Of a stretch of 37,969 nucleotides of DNA, positions 17,572-26,326 are shown in pieces (the first letter of the stretch is position 1; every line of letters begins with the position of its first letter). A program made the translations under genes and the position numbers. Source of the DNA: Bacteroidales bacterium (GTDB taxonomy: Bacteria; Bacteroidota; Bacteroidia; Bacteroidales; P3). The notes under the pieces were generated by a model. The model did no database searches and was not told where the DNA came from. It worked only from the letters and a program-made list of their open reading frames with translations. Location of the stretch: assembly GCA_900769785.1 (NCBI GenBank), contig CAAGHV010000010.1, positions 1 through 37,969 on the forward strand, written 5' to 3'.

Positions 17572-18444
17572 GAATATTCTGCTAAGCAAACTGACTGTAA
17601 GAATATTTTCTTACTGCAGTGTATTATCGTTGGAATAGCAGTATTCTTTTGTATGTTTGGGAATGTAATGGCTCAGGGAAAACAATCATTTCCCGATACT
17701 ATCACGATGTTTGTTGGAGAAAAATATATCAACCTTACCCGTACTCGTATAGATGAGTATGGAATTGTTTATGAAACTAATGAGCATTTTACAAAGAATG
17801 ATACCAATTATATATACACGGCTCTTGAATATTGGTGGAGTGATGAGAAAAACAAATATATTTGCGATACGGGTTACTATTTTATTTTGTCTCATAAGCT
17901 GAAGAATCATATTCAAAATGTAGAGCAAATCAGTTGCCAACGTTATTGGCCTAAAAGTGGAGAAAGTTTGGAACACCATAATATGTGTTATTTAGAACTC
18001 AAAAAACAAGTGCCGATATTGAATTCGTATAATCTTGGTGATATGCCACGGAGGTGGTATCCTCTTGTGAAATATGACGGCAGATACTATTTTAGTGTAG
18101 ATAAGAATTATGTATATGAGTTTTGCGATAGTTTGATTATATTCTATGGGCAAGATGTGGCGTATAATAATTTGAATGATTTCTGCAGGTTAGATAATGG
18201 AGGGTGGTCTTTCAGCTACATGCATCCCGTCTACACTCTTACAAAAGTGACAATAGAGCCATGTAAGCATTTGAAAGGGGTATATATTATGACATCAACA
18301 GCACCCGGAGTGCAAGTGGGGCGAACGTTGTTGGCTACAGACGAAAGTATTGTAAATTTCGATATTATTGATTGGAGAAGTACAAGCCACATAGAAGTAG
18401 GGCTAAATGCTTATGAGAAAATTGATTTTGATTCATTAAAATAA
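17542..18444 (+). CDS. Hypothetical exported protein with alaX-like leader
   Basis: No known family recognised. A 300-aa frame opening with MEQEIILNEQ from the leader repeat. A hydrophobic segment (about residues 21-40) and VMA|Q at 42-45 form a likely signal peptide with cleavage after A44. No ATG, GTG or TTG start lies between the repeat and the hydrophobic segment in a plausible place, so the repeat-derived ATG at 17542 probably is the real start. That gives a 20-residue N-region with more acidic than basic residues, which is unusual for a signal peptide. The mature protein (about 256 aa) is rich in Tyr, Asp and Asn with a few cysteines and no transmembrane segment. It lies 11 nt after the preceding gene and 11 nt before the editing gene, which suggests one transcript. 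Confidence 0.8.
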   Translation: MEQEIILNEQEYSAKQTDCKNIFLLQCIIVGIAVFFCMFGNVMAQGKQSFPDTITMFVGEKYINLTRTRIDEYGIVYETNEHFTKNDTNYIYTALEYWWSDEKNKYICDTGYYFILSHKLKNHIQNVEQISCQRYWPKSGESLEHHNMCYLELKKQVPILNSYNLGDMPRRWYPLVKYDGRYYFSVDKNYVYEFCDSLIIFYGQDVAYNNLNDFCRLDNGGWSFSYMHPVYTLTKVTIEPCKHLKGVYIMTSTAPGVQVGRTLLATDESIVNFDIIDWRSTSHIEVGLNAYEKIDFDSLK

Positions 18445-18515
18445 AACATACTATAATGGAACAAGAAATAATACTTAACGAACACAACAAGCAGGAGTAT
18501 CCTCCAATGCACACA
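18442..18515 (+). repeat. Leader repeat, copy 3 (probable parental copy)
   Basis: This copy runs without a break into the conserved editing domain of the gene it starts, so it is the likeliest origin of copies 1 and 2. It is identical to copy 2 over 43 bp and to copy 1 over 35 bp. Confidence 0.9.
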
Positions 18516-18926
18516 GCGGAGCATATTCTTAACAGAACTATGGTGAATATGTTTGGTTGCAATCGCAGTCATAATGCACATATAGAACGGAAGAAAAGCA
18601 AATGCGACTACTATTTTCCTGAATGCCCTACTGCCGAGCAGATGCAGGCAGTGGAAGACAAAGTAAACGAGGTGATAAAACAACACTTGGATGTTACCGA
18701 ACGTTTCGTAAAGCGTGAAGAGGTTGACCCCAAGGAGGTGGATTTGAACAAACTGCCACAAGGTGTGAGCGATACCCTTAGGCTGGTGTATGTAGGCAAC
18801 TACGACGTGTGTGCCTGTGTGGGTACTCATGTAAAAAACACTGCCGAGATAGGTACTTTCAAAATCATCTCGCACGACTACAACGAGGGTGTACTGCGTA
18901 TCCGATTCAAATTGGTGGCAGAATAG
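18456..18926 (+). CDS. AlaX-like trans-editing protein (tRNA synthetase second additional domain)
   Basis: A 156-aa, free-standing protein related to the editing domain of alanyl- and threonyl-tRNA synthetases. Such proteins hydrolyse mischarged aminoacyl-tRNA, usually Ser- or Gly-tRNA(Ala). The zinc site is visible: HTAEH (H19, H23) near the N-terminus and CVGTH (C121, H125) near the C-terminus, the HxxxH...CxxxH arrangement of the family. KCDYYF around residue 50 matches the conserved strand after the first motif. It is shorter than canonical AlaX because it lacks the N-terminal beta-barrel. The first 60 bp are AT-rich and repeated upstream of two unrelated genes, while the rest is visibly richer in G/C. 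Substrate specificity is inferred only. Confidence 0.85.
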   Translation: MEQEIILNEHNKQEYPPMHTAEHILNRTMVNMFGCNRSHNAHIERKKSKCDYYFPECPTAEQMQAVEDKVNEVIKQHLDVTERFVKREEVDPKEVDLNKLPQGVSDTLRLVYVGNYDVCACVGTHVKNTAEIGTFKIISHDYNEGVLRIRFKLVAE

Positions 18927-18966
18927 TTTTTTGAAACTCCTTGTTTGGGTCTGCTAGGTAGCTTTG

Positions 18967-19012
18967 GGCAAAAGCATAGAGGGATATATACCTTTGTGCT
19001 TTTGCCTTTTTT
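18967..19012 (+). terminator. Terminator of the editing gene
   Basis: GGCAAAAGCA (18967-18976) pairs perfectly with TGCTTTTGCC (18997-19006), followed by six T. Confidence 0.88.
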
Positions 19013-19326
19013 GTAGTGTTGGTAACAGGTTTATCGAAACGTACCACAAGTGAGACATACCAGGCCTCTCTTTGTGGTGAGATGTTTTTTTAATACAAAT
19101 TACTTATCGGTTGAATTAAAAATGTTACAGAGGAGTAAATAAATTTTTCATCACGTAGTAGTCCGGTTGGCATCGTGAAGAATTTTTATCTACATCACGA
19201 TGTATTTTTAGACTATACATCGGCTAATGATTGACAATAAGGTATAAGTGTATGTAAGTATAATTTAATTCATACAACAGGTTAATGATAGTTTTAATTA
19301 AAGAACTCCGAATATTGTTACAATTA

Positions 19327-19357
19327 TTGCCTAATTGCTTTTTTTTACGTATCTTTG
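19327..19357 (+). promoter_or_regulatory. Promoter of the parC operon
   Basis: TTG at 19327-19329 and TATCTTTG at 19350-19357, 20 bp apart, match the Bacteroidota consensus. The leader is about 110 nt. Confidence 0.72.
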
Positions 19358-19472
19358 CACACGATTAGAGAACGATAAAAAGCTATTCGAAATGCAATGT
19401 ATTGATTGATAATCAGTGCGATTGTTTATTTTGAATTGTTGTGATATTGAATGTAAATAACATATCATTATT

Positions 19473-22220
19473 ATGGGTGGCAGTTTAGAAAAGCAAGACA
19501 ACAACAAATCTTCCCTTGGCGGAGAATTGATATCGCTCAAGGGCATGTTTCAGAATTGGTATTTGGATTATGCCTCGTATGTAATATTAGATAGGGCAGT
19601 GCCTTCGCTTAGCGATGGGTTGAAGCCTGTTCAACGTCGTATATTGCATTCGATGAAAGAATTGGACGATGGACGCTACAACAAAGTGGCCAACATTGTA
19701 GGTAATACCATGAAATACCACCCTCATGGTGATGCCTCAATTGGCGATGCACTTGTAACGTTGGGACAGAAGGATTTGCTTATTGACTGCCAAGGAAACT
19801 GGGGAAACATACTTACCGGCGATGGGGCTGCTGCTCCGCGTTATATTGAGGCACGCCTATCCAAATTTGCACTCGATGTAGTGTATAACCCCAAGATAAC
19901 CGAGTGGAAACCAAGTTACGACGGTCGTAATAAGGAGCCAATTTCGTTGCCAATAAAGTTCCCATTGCTATTGGCCCAAGGTACAGAAGGTATAGGTGTG
20001 GCTTTTGCCACCAAGATATTGCCACATAACTTTATAGAACTTATCGATGCTTCGATAGCCTATTATAAGGGCGAAGATTTTGAGCTGTATCCCGATTTCC
20101 CTACAGGGGGAATGATAGATGTGAGCAAATACAACGATGGGTTGAGGCGTATAAAAGGTGTGAGCGATACCGACGAGGACGACTTCGACGCTTTGGATGT
20201 TGATGATTTTGATGATTTTGATGCCGATGATAGTGATGCTCCGAAACGAAAAGGGAAAAAGAGTGAAAAAGATAGTGCCAACCTTAGCAAGGTGAGGATA
20301 CGTGCCAAAATACAACAGGTTGATAAGAAAACTTTGGCCATTACCGAAATACCTTTTGGTACTACTACCGATTCGCTTATAAAGAGTATTATAGATGCCA
20401 ATGACTCAGGCAAGATTAAGATAAAGAAGGTGGACGACAATACGGCCGCTAATGTGGAGATAATGATATATTTGGCTCCCAATGTATCGCCCGACCAGAT
20501 GATAGATGCCCTTTACAAATTCACCAAGTGTGAAATAAGTCTTTCGCCAAACAGCTTTGTTATCAATGATGATAAGCCTGTGTTTATGTCGGTAAGTGAG
20601 ATATTGAAATCATCGGCCGAGCATACCAAAAACCTTCTCTTGAAAGAATTGGAGATACAACTTGCTGAGCTACAAGAAAAATGGCAATGGGTATCGTTGG
20701 AGCGAATATTTATCGAAAACGAGATATACGAAGATATCAAGAAGTGTACCACCGACGAGGCTATCAACACCACTATTGATGAGGGTTTAAAGCCATTTGT
20801 AAAAAATCTGCTTCGTCCCGTTACTATAGACGATATTTTGAAACTTAGAAAGATACCTATCGAAAGAATATCTAAGTACAATAGCAGTAAGGCCGATGAT
20901 GTGCTTGCTGCTGTTGAGGACGATATGGCTCAGGTAAAATATGATATAGAGCATATTATCGACTATTCGATAGCTTATTTCGAACGTATAAAAGAAAAAT
21001 ACGGCAAAGGTAGAGAGCGTAAGACCGAGATACGCAACTTTGAAAACATCGAGGCAGTAAATGTGGCTATACTGAACGAAAAGTTGTATGTTAATCGCAA
21101 AGAAGGATTTGCAGGTTACGGTCTTAAGAAAGATGAGAATGTAGAGTATGTATGTGACTGTTCCGACTTAGACGAAATCATAGCTTTCCGCAAGGACGGT
21201 ACTTTTGTGGTATCTAAGATACAGGAAAAGGGTTTTGTGGGAAATGTTGATTGCAAAGAGATAATATATATAAATGTGTTCCGCAAGCGTGACGAACGCA
21301 CCGTTTACAATGTCGTTTACTCTGATGGCGCTTTTGGCAATGCCATGGTGAAACGTTTTTCGGTTACTGGTGTAACACGTGACAGAGAATATGACCTTAC
21401 CAAGGGAACCAAAGGTAGCAAGATACTCTATTTCTCGGCCAATCCCAATGGTGAAGCTGAAACAATAATGGTGCATCATAAGCCTAAGCCAAAACTTAGA
21501 AAATTAAGTTTTGAATTCGACTTTGCCGAGGTGGCTATAAAAGGACGTTCGTCGTTTGGAAACATACTTACCAAGAATGCCATCAGAAAGATAAATATAA
21601 AAGGTGAAGGTGTATCTACGTTGGGAGCAAGAAGTATATGGTTCGATGAGAGTGTAAAGCGTTTGAATGTTGATGGTCGTGGATTGTTTTTGGGTAACTT
21701 TAAGGGAACTGATAAGATATTGTCAATTACCAAGTCAGGTTATTTCCGTACTTGTAACTTTGATCTTGCCAACCATTTTGACGATGATCTTATGCTGATA
21801 CGAAAGAACGACCCTAAAACAATAATAACAGCACTCTATCAAGAAGGTGATACCAAGTATTATTATCTGAAACGTTTTGTGGTTGAGGATTTAGACAAAA
21901 AGCTCTCTTTCCTCGACGAGGATTCGGACGATTTACTGTTGGATGTAGTATTTGATACCTATCCACGTTTGGAGATAAACTATGATACCGAAAATACAAA
22001 CAAAAAAATACAGTCTGAAATAATAGAGATAACTGACTTTATAGCTGTAAAAGGTTATAAGGCAAAAGGTAAGCGTATATCTACTGCTGCAATAGAAAGC
22101 TATAATTGGTTGGAACCGTTGCCTGAGCCTGTGGAAGAACTTCAGGAGGTGGAAAGCGAGCCAATACAGGAATTTACTACTGATGTAGATGGCGATGCAG
22201 TGCAGGGAACTCTTTTTTAG
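19473..22220 (+). CDS. parC: DNA topoisomerase IV subunit A
   Basis: A 915-aa type IIA topoisomerase A subunit (cleavage/religation of DNA; decatenation with ParE). The winged-helix/breakage-reunion domain starts at about residue 25. HPHGD is at 83-87, and the catalytic tyrosine is Y124 in APRYIEARL. LLLAQGTEGIGVAFATKILPHN follows in the tower region, then the coiled coil (about 380-500) and beta-pinwheel repeats (about 510-860). The pattern DASIGDAL after HPHG and the modest C-terminal domain fit the Bacteroidota ParC type better than GyrA (no GyrA box seen). The usual quinolone-resistance serine position is Ala. Odd feature: a very acidic insert at about 231-255 followed by a basic stretch. 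No parE is in the window. Confidence 0.92.
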   Translation: MGGSLEKQDNNKSSLGGELISLKGMFQNWYLDYASYVILDRAVPSLSDGLKPVQRRILHSMKELDDGRYNKVANIVGNTMKYHPHGDASIGDALVTLGQKDLLIDCQGNWGNILTGDGAAAPRYIEARLSKFALDVVYNPKITEWKPSYDGRNKEPISLPIKFPLLLAQGTEGIGVAFATKILPHNFIELIDASIAYYKGEDFELYPDFPTGGMIDVSKYNDGLRRIKGVSDTDEDDFDALDVDDFDDFDADDSDAPKRKGKKSEKDSANLSKVRIRAKIQQVDKKTLAITEIPFGTTTDSLIKSIIDANDSGKIKIKKVDDNTAANVEIMIYLAPNVSPDQMIDALYKFTKCEISLSPNSFVINDDKPVFMSVSEILKSSAEHTKNLLLKELEIQLAELQEKWQWVSLERIFIENEIYEDIKKCTTDEAINTTIDEGLKPFVKNLLRPVTIDDILKLRKIPIERISKYNSSKADDVLAAVEDDMAQVKYDIEHIIDYSIAYFERIKEKYGKGRERKTEIRNFENIEAVNVAILNEKLYVNRKEGFAGYGLKKDENVEYVCDCSDLDEIIAFRKDGTFVVSKIQEKGFVGNVDCKEIIYINVFRKRDERTVYNVVYSDGAFGNAMVKRFSVTGVTRDREYDLTKGTKGSKILYFSANPNGEAETIMVHHKPKPKLRKLSFEFDFAEVAIKGRSSFGNILTKNAIRKINIKGEGVSTLGARSIWFDESVKRLNVDGRGLFLGNFKGTDKILSITKSGYFRTCNFDLANHFDDDLMLIRKNDPKTIITALYQEGDTKYYYLKRFVVEDLDKKLSFLDEDSDDLLLDVVFDTYPRLEINYDTENTNKKIQSEIIEITDFIAVKGYKAKGKRISTAAIESYNWLEPLPEPVEELQEVESEPIQEFTTDVDGDAVQGTLF

Positions 22221-22249
22221 ACAACAGAATTAATATAAGGGCCTGATAA

Positions 22250-23440
22250 ATGAAAATATTAGTAGTACTTCCTCGATTTCCGTATCCATTGGAAAAGGGT
22301 GATAAGTTGAGGGCTTATCATCAGATACGTTGTTTGGCAAAGAATAATGATGTATCGTTGTTTTGTGTGTCGCACAAGGCTGTAGCCAATAAAGATATAG
22401 AGCAACTCAAACCCTATTGTAGTTCCATAAAGGTAGTTACACCATCGCCCATAACGGTATTTTTCAGTATATTGAGGGCGTTCTTTTCGGTAGATTCGCT
22501 TCAGGTAGGGGGGTATTGGAATACCAAGAAGATACGTATGGAATATTTGCGTTTCGAAAGGAAGCAACACCCTGATGTGTTGTACTGTCAGATGGTTCGT
22601 ACAATGGAGTGGGTCAAGAGGTCGAAAGTGCCAAAAGTATTGGATTTTCAAGACTGTTTGAGCAAGAATGTGGAACGTAGAATGTATAAAGCCAAAGGTT
22701 TGAAGCGTAGAATGCTACATTATGAGTTTAAGATGTTGCGTTCGTGCGAGTATGATGCGTTTTCGATATATGATGCATTTACAATCATATCACATCCCGA
22801 CAAGGATGCTGTACCACATCGTAGGAATGATGAGATAGTAGTGTTGCCCAATGGCGTTGATATTACACATTTTTATCCACGTACTTGTGAGAAACAGTAT
22901 GATGTGCTCTTTTGTGGAAATATGCACTATCCTCCTAATATAGATGCAGCATTGTTTCTTGCTAAGGAAGTTATGCCATTGGTGTGGAAAGTTAGACCCG
23001 ATATAACATTGATGTTGGCAGGTGCCAATCCTGTATCGGTGGTTAGAAATTTGCAATCCGATAAGGTGGAGGTAACCGGTTGGGTTGAAGATATGAGCGA
23101 TTGTTATGCAAAATCAAAGCTTTTTGTAGCACCTATGCAAATAGGTACAGGTTTACAAAACAAATTATTGGAAGCCATGGCTATGAAAATGCCATGTGTA
23201 ACATCGAAACTAGCCAATGGAGCTTTGGGCGCAGAAGATGGTAATCAGGTAATGATTGCAAATACTCCACAAGAGTATGCTGAATGTATATTACAACTAT
23301 TGGAATATACGGACAAGTCCGATAAACTAGCTCAGAATGGTTATGATTATGTATTGAACAAATATACTTGGGATACATATAACACTGAATTACAACGGTT
23401 GTTGAATAGTGTGGTGAAAAAAGTAAATAATAACAGATAA
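22250..23440 (+). CDS. Glycosyltransferase, GT4-like
   Basis: A 396-aa GT-B-fold glycosyltransferase, probably cytoplasmic or membrane-peripheral. The N-terminal half has MKILVVLPRFPYPLEKGDKLRAYHQIRCLA, a typical GT4 nucleotide-fold start. The C-terminal donor-binding half has VLFCGNMHYPPNIDAALFL, VTGWVEDMSDCYAKSKLFVAP and GTGLQNKLLEAMAMKMPCV, with the E of LLEAMA in the usual sugar-nucleotide contact position. The overall pattern is like the sugar transferases linked to exosortase-type polysaccharide systems (TIGR03087), though no such system is in the window. Acceptor and donor cannot be read. It starts 29 nt after parC and 13 nt before the agmatine deiminase gene, so it is likely co-transcribed. 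Confidence 0.85.
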   Translation: MKILVVLPRFPYPLEKGDKLRAYHQIRCLAKNNDVSLFCVSHKAVANKDIEQLKPYCSSIKVVTPSPITVFFSILRAFFSVDSLQVGGYWNTKKIRMEYLRFERKQHPDVLYCQMVRTMEWVKRSKVPKVLDFQDCLSKNVERRMYKAKGLKRRMLHYEFKMLRSCEYDAFSIYDAFTIISHPDKDAVPHRRNDEIVVLPNGVDITHFYPRTCEKQYDVLFCGNMHYPPNIDAALFLAKEVMPLVWKVRPDITLMLAGANPVSVVRNLQSDKVEVTGWVEDMSDCYAKSKLFVAPMQIGTGLQNKLLEAMAMKMPCVTSKLANGALGAEDGNQVMIANTPQEYAECILQLLEYTDKSDKLAQNGYDYVLNKYTWDTYNTELQRLLNSVVKKVNNNR

Positions 23441-23453
23441 AGTAATATATATA

Positions 23454-24497
23454 ATGACACCAAAAGAATTGGGATATTATTTCCCTGCAGAATGGGCAAA
23501 GCATGAAGCGACATGGCTTAATTATCCTCATAACGAGAATTCATGGCCCGGGAAAATAAATACAATTTATCCTGCATATCATCTTTTTATAAAGCACCTT
23601 GCAGATGTGGAAATTGTTCATATCAACGTGCTTGACGATGGTATGCAACAAAATGTACATAATGCTCTGTATGCCATAGGAACTAATATGGCAAATATCA
23701 GATTTCATATCTTCCCCACCAATGATGCATGGACAAGGGATTGTGGACCTGCTTTTTTGCTTAATAGTAATGATAAAAAAAAGAAAGCTATAGTAAATTG
23801 GCAATACAATGCCTGGGGTGGAAAATATCCTTGTGAGTTGGATAATGAAATACCAAAACATGTGGCAAACTACTTGAATTTACCTGTCTTTGAACCGGAA
23901 ATTGTTATGGAAGGTGGTTCGGTAGATTTTAATGGCGTGGGAGATTTACTTACCACAAAGGCTTGTTTGCTAAACAAAAATAGAAACCCCAAACTTACAC
24001 AACAGCAAATAGAGGAAAAACTTTGTTTATATTATGGTGTGGAAAATATAATATGGTTGGGTGATGGTATTGATGGTGATGATACTGATGGCCACGTTGA
24101 TGATTTATCGAGGTTTGTAAATGAAGATACCATAGTTACAGCAGTAGAAACCAACAAAGCTGACGAAAATTATATCCCGTTGAAGGATAATTTGGCATTA
24201 CTTAACAAGGTGCGTTTGAATTCGGGAAAACAACCAAATGTGGTAGAATTGCCTATGCCCGATCCTGTAATATGGGAAGACCAACGGTTGCCTGCATCAT
24301 ACGCCAACTTTTATATAGCCAACAATACAATAATTATGCCTACATATAAATGCGATAAAGATAATAAGGCATATTATACGTTGGAAGAGTGTTTCAAAGA
24401 TTATACTATTCACGCTATTGATAGTACAGATGTTATTTGGGGCTTGGGTAGTTTCCATTGTTTGTCTCAACAAGAACCTGCTTTGATTTCTGAATAG
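23454..24497 (+). CDS. aguA: Agmatine deiminase
   Basis: A 347-aa guanidine-group-modifying enzyme that hydrolyses agmatine to N-carbamoylputrescine and ammonia, part of the arginine-decarboxylase route to putrescine. Active-site elements: NDAWTRDCGP (90-99, D96), WGGKYPCELD, VMEGGSVDFNG (151-161), the GDGIDGDDTDGHVDD segment with H214, and nucleophile C336 in GSFHCLSQQEPA. This is the peptidylarginine deiminase/AguA family pattern. Length is slightly below the 360-370 aa of many homologues. Located between a glycosyltransferase and cinA with short spacers. Confidence 0.93.
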   Translation: MTPKELGYYFPAEWAKHEATWLNYPHNENSWPGKINTIYPAYHLFIKHLADVEIVHINVLDDGMQQNVHNALYAIGTNMANIRFHIFPTNDAWTRDCGPAFLLNSNDKKKKAIVNWQYNAWGGKYPCELDNEIPKHVANYLNLPVFEPEIVMEGGSVDFNGVGDLLTTKACLLNKNRNPKLTQQQIEEKLCLYYGVENIIWLGDGIDGDDTDGHVDDLSRFVNEDTIVTAVETNKADENYIPLKDNLALLNKVRLNSGKQPNVVELPMPDPVIWEDQRLPASYANFYIANNTIIMPTYKCDKDNKAYYTLEECFKDYTIHAIDSTDVIWGLGSFHCLSQQEPALISE

Positions 24498-24546
24498 TTA
24501 TATACCAAGCAATGGTACATAATTGAACAAAAAAGATATATTGGGT

Positions 24547-25800
24547 ATGAAAGTTTCGATTATTAATATTGGTGATGAGCTGTTGATAGGACAGGTGGTT
24601 AATACTAATGCATCATGGATGTCGCAGCATTTTCTTGCCAATGGAATGGATGTTGCCAAAGTATTTGTTATATCCGATAATAAAGATGATATAAATAATA
24701 CACTGCAGATTGCTTTACAGATGAGTGAAGCAGTTGTTATTACCGGAGGCTTGGGACCTACCAAAGACGATATTACCAAGAAAACTTTATGTGATTATTT
24801 TGGTAGTGAATTAGTTGAAGATGAAGCTACTTTTGAGATTATATCTTCCATCTTTAAAAGAAGAGGATACCCAATGACAGATACAAACCGTCAGCAAGCT
24901 CTATTACCCAAATGTTGCACAGTGCTTTTGAACAAAAGGGGTACAGCACCTGGTATGTGGTTTGAGCAGAATGGTAAAGTGGTAGTTTCTCTGCCTGGAG
25001 TGCCTTTCGAGATGCAATATCTTATGGAAGAAGAGGTTATTCCTCGTATGTTGGACTACTTTAAGGTAGGTGCGATAATACACAAAAATATTATTTTTCA
25101 TGGAATAGGGGAGTCTTTCTTGTCTGACAAAATAGAAGATTGGGAATTGTCGTTGCCCAAAACTATACGTTTGGCATATTTGCCTAAAGCAGGGATGCTC
25201 CGTTTGAGACTTACAGCTCGAGGTACAGACAAAATTACTTTGGAGACAGATATAAATACCTCACTTAAAGGTTTGTATTCCTTGGTAGGAGAGTATATAA
25301 TGGGCGAAGATGCCGAGTCGTTGGCCGAAATAGTAGCTCAGACTATGAAAAATAATACCAAAACTTTGGCTGTAGCCGAAAGTTGTACAGGTGGAGCTAT
25401 AGCATCAAGTATAACATCGATGGCCGGAGCTTCGGAGTATTTCAAAGGATGTGTTGTAGCTTATTCCAATGAGGTTAAGCGTAAGATATTAGGTGTTAAG
25501 GCCGAAACTTTGGCAAAATATGGTGCCGTAAGTGAAGAAACTGTAAAAGAAATGGTATCGGGTGTAATTTCTAATATGGATACAGACTATGCTGTTGCAA
25601 CCACAGGTATAGCCGGTCCAGGTGGCGGCAGCAAAGATAAACCTGTAGGAACAGTGTGGATAGCTGTAGCATCGAAGAATGAGATACATATACAGAAGAT
25701 GTCTTTTGGTGATGATAGACTTAGAACAATCGAAAGAACAATTAATCAAACATTCGCAAATTTATTAAAATTAATGAGCAAAGAATTATGTGGAAGATAA
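24547..25800 (+). CDS. cinA: CinA family protein (competence/damage-inducible; NMN deamidase domain)
   Basis: A 417-aa two-domain protein. The N-terminal MoaB/MogA-like (COG1058) domain (about 1-170) starts MKVSIINIGDELLIGQVVNTNASW and has VVITGGLGPTKDDITK. The C-terminal CinA domain (about 255-417) has VAESCTGGAIASSIT and ATTGIAGPGGGSKDKPVGTVWIA, the pyridine-nucleotide amidase (PncC) motif. In family members the C-terminal domain converts NMN to nicotinate mononucleotide and the N-terminal domain acts on ADP-ribose. The start was set at the ATG at 24547 because MKVSIINIGDELL is the conserved family start; an in-frame TTG at 24523 would add eight residues. The stop overlaps the next gene by 13 nt. 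Confidence 0.93.
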   Translation: MKVSIINIGDELLIGQVVNTNASWMSQHFLANGMDVAKVFVISDNKDDINNTLQIALQMSEAVVITGGLGPTKDDITKKTLCDYFGSELVEDEATFEIISSIFKRRGYPMTDTNRQQALLPKCCTVLLNKRGTAPGMWFEQNGKVVVSLPGVPFEMQYLMEEEVIPRMLDYFKVGAIIHKNIIFHGIGESFLSDKIEDWELSLPKTIRLAYLPKAGMLRLRLTARGTDKITLETDINTSLKGLYSLVGEYIMGEDAESLAEIVAQTMKNNTKTLAVAESCTGGAIASSITSMAGASEYFKGCVVAYSNEVKRKILGVKAETLAKYGAVSEETVKEMVSGVISNMDTDYAVATTGIAGPGGGSKDKPVGTVWIAVASKNEIHIQKMSFGDDRLRTIERTINQTFANLLKLMSKELCGR

Positions 25801-26144
25801 TTACAAGTCCCTATGTGGTATCAGTATTTATGTTGGTACTGTCTAATTTTTTTATGACATATGCGTGGTATGGTCATCTGAAGAATATGTCGAATAAGGC
25901 TTGGTATGTTGCAGCTATTGCAAGTTGGTTGATTGCTTTCTTTGAGTATATGATACAGGTGCCTGCCAATAGATTGGGATATACAGTATATACTTTGCCC
26001 CAATTGAAGATTATCCAAGAAGTAATATCGCTTTCGGTTTTCATTCCTTTTGCAATGATTGTTATGAACCAACCATTCAAAACAAATTATATTTGGGCAT
26101 GTTTATGTTTGGTGGGAGCCGTATATTTTATGTTCAAAAGCTGA
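25788..26144 (+). CDS. DMT-family small membrane protein, DUF486
   Basis: A 118-aa inner-membrane protein with four predicted membrane segments (about 8-27, 38-56, 73-92, 98-116). The sequence FMTYAWYGHLK near the start and ASWLIAFFEYMIQVPANRLGY in the middle are the hallmark of DUF486, a single-domain relative of drug/metabolite transporters. Substrate unknown. It starts within the last 13 nt of cinA, which suggests translational coupling. Last gene of the parC group. Confidence 0.9.
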   Translation: MWKIITSPYVVSVFMLVLSNFFMTYAWYGHLKNMSNKAWYVAAIASWLIAFFEYMIQVPANRLGYTVYTLPQLKIIQEVISLSVFIPFAMIVMNQPFKTNYIWACLCLVGAVYFMFKS

Positions 26145-26249
26145 TAAAATAAATAAAATACACAATTTATTGCCTTCTCTATTTTGTTGATATATAAATG
26201 AATAATGCGACAATATGAGTGCTAGGTAGTGCTAAAGAAATATTACGTT

Positions 26250-26279
26250 TTTGTAATTCATAATAATTTTGTATCTTTG
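26250..26279 (+). promoter_or_regulatory. Promoter of the WG-repeat gene
   Basis: TTTG at 26250-26253 and TATCTTTG at 26272-26279, 18 bp apart, 47 bp before the start codon. Confidence 0.75.
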
Positions 26280-26326
26280 CATTCGTAAAATTAGATTTAT
26301 TAGTAGTAAAATAATATATAGATAAG

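Larger units (their letters stand above)
18927..19472. other. Intergenic region between editing gene and parC
   Basis: A 546-bp spacer. It holds the terminator at 18967-19012, a second hairpin at 19043-19078 (ACCACAA/TTGTGGT plus GAGA/TCTC), a small inverted repeat ACATC-AC-GATGT near 19183, and the parC promoter. No coding sequence is evident. Confidence 0.65.

Noticed and set aside
19043..19078. Second terminator after the editing gene
   Set aside because: The hairpin is good, but the T-run starts about eight bases after the stem, so it is only noted in the intergenic entry.
24523..24546. TTG start for cinA
   Set aside because: The conserved family N-terminus begins at the ATG at 24547; the extra eight residues have no support.
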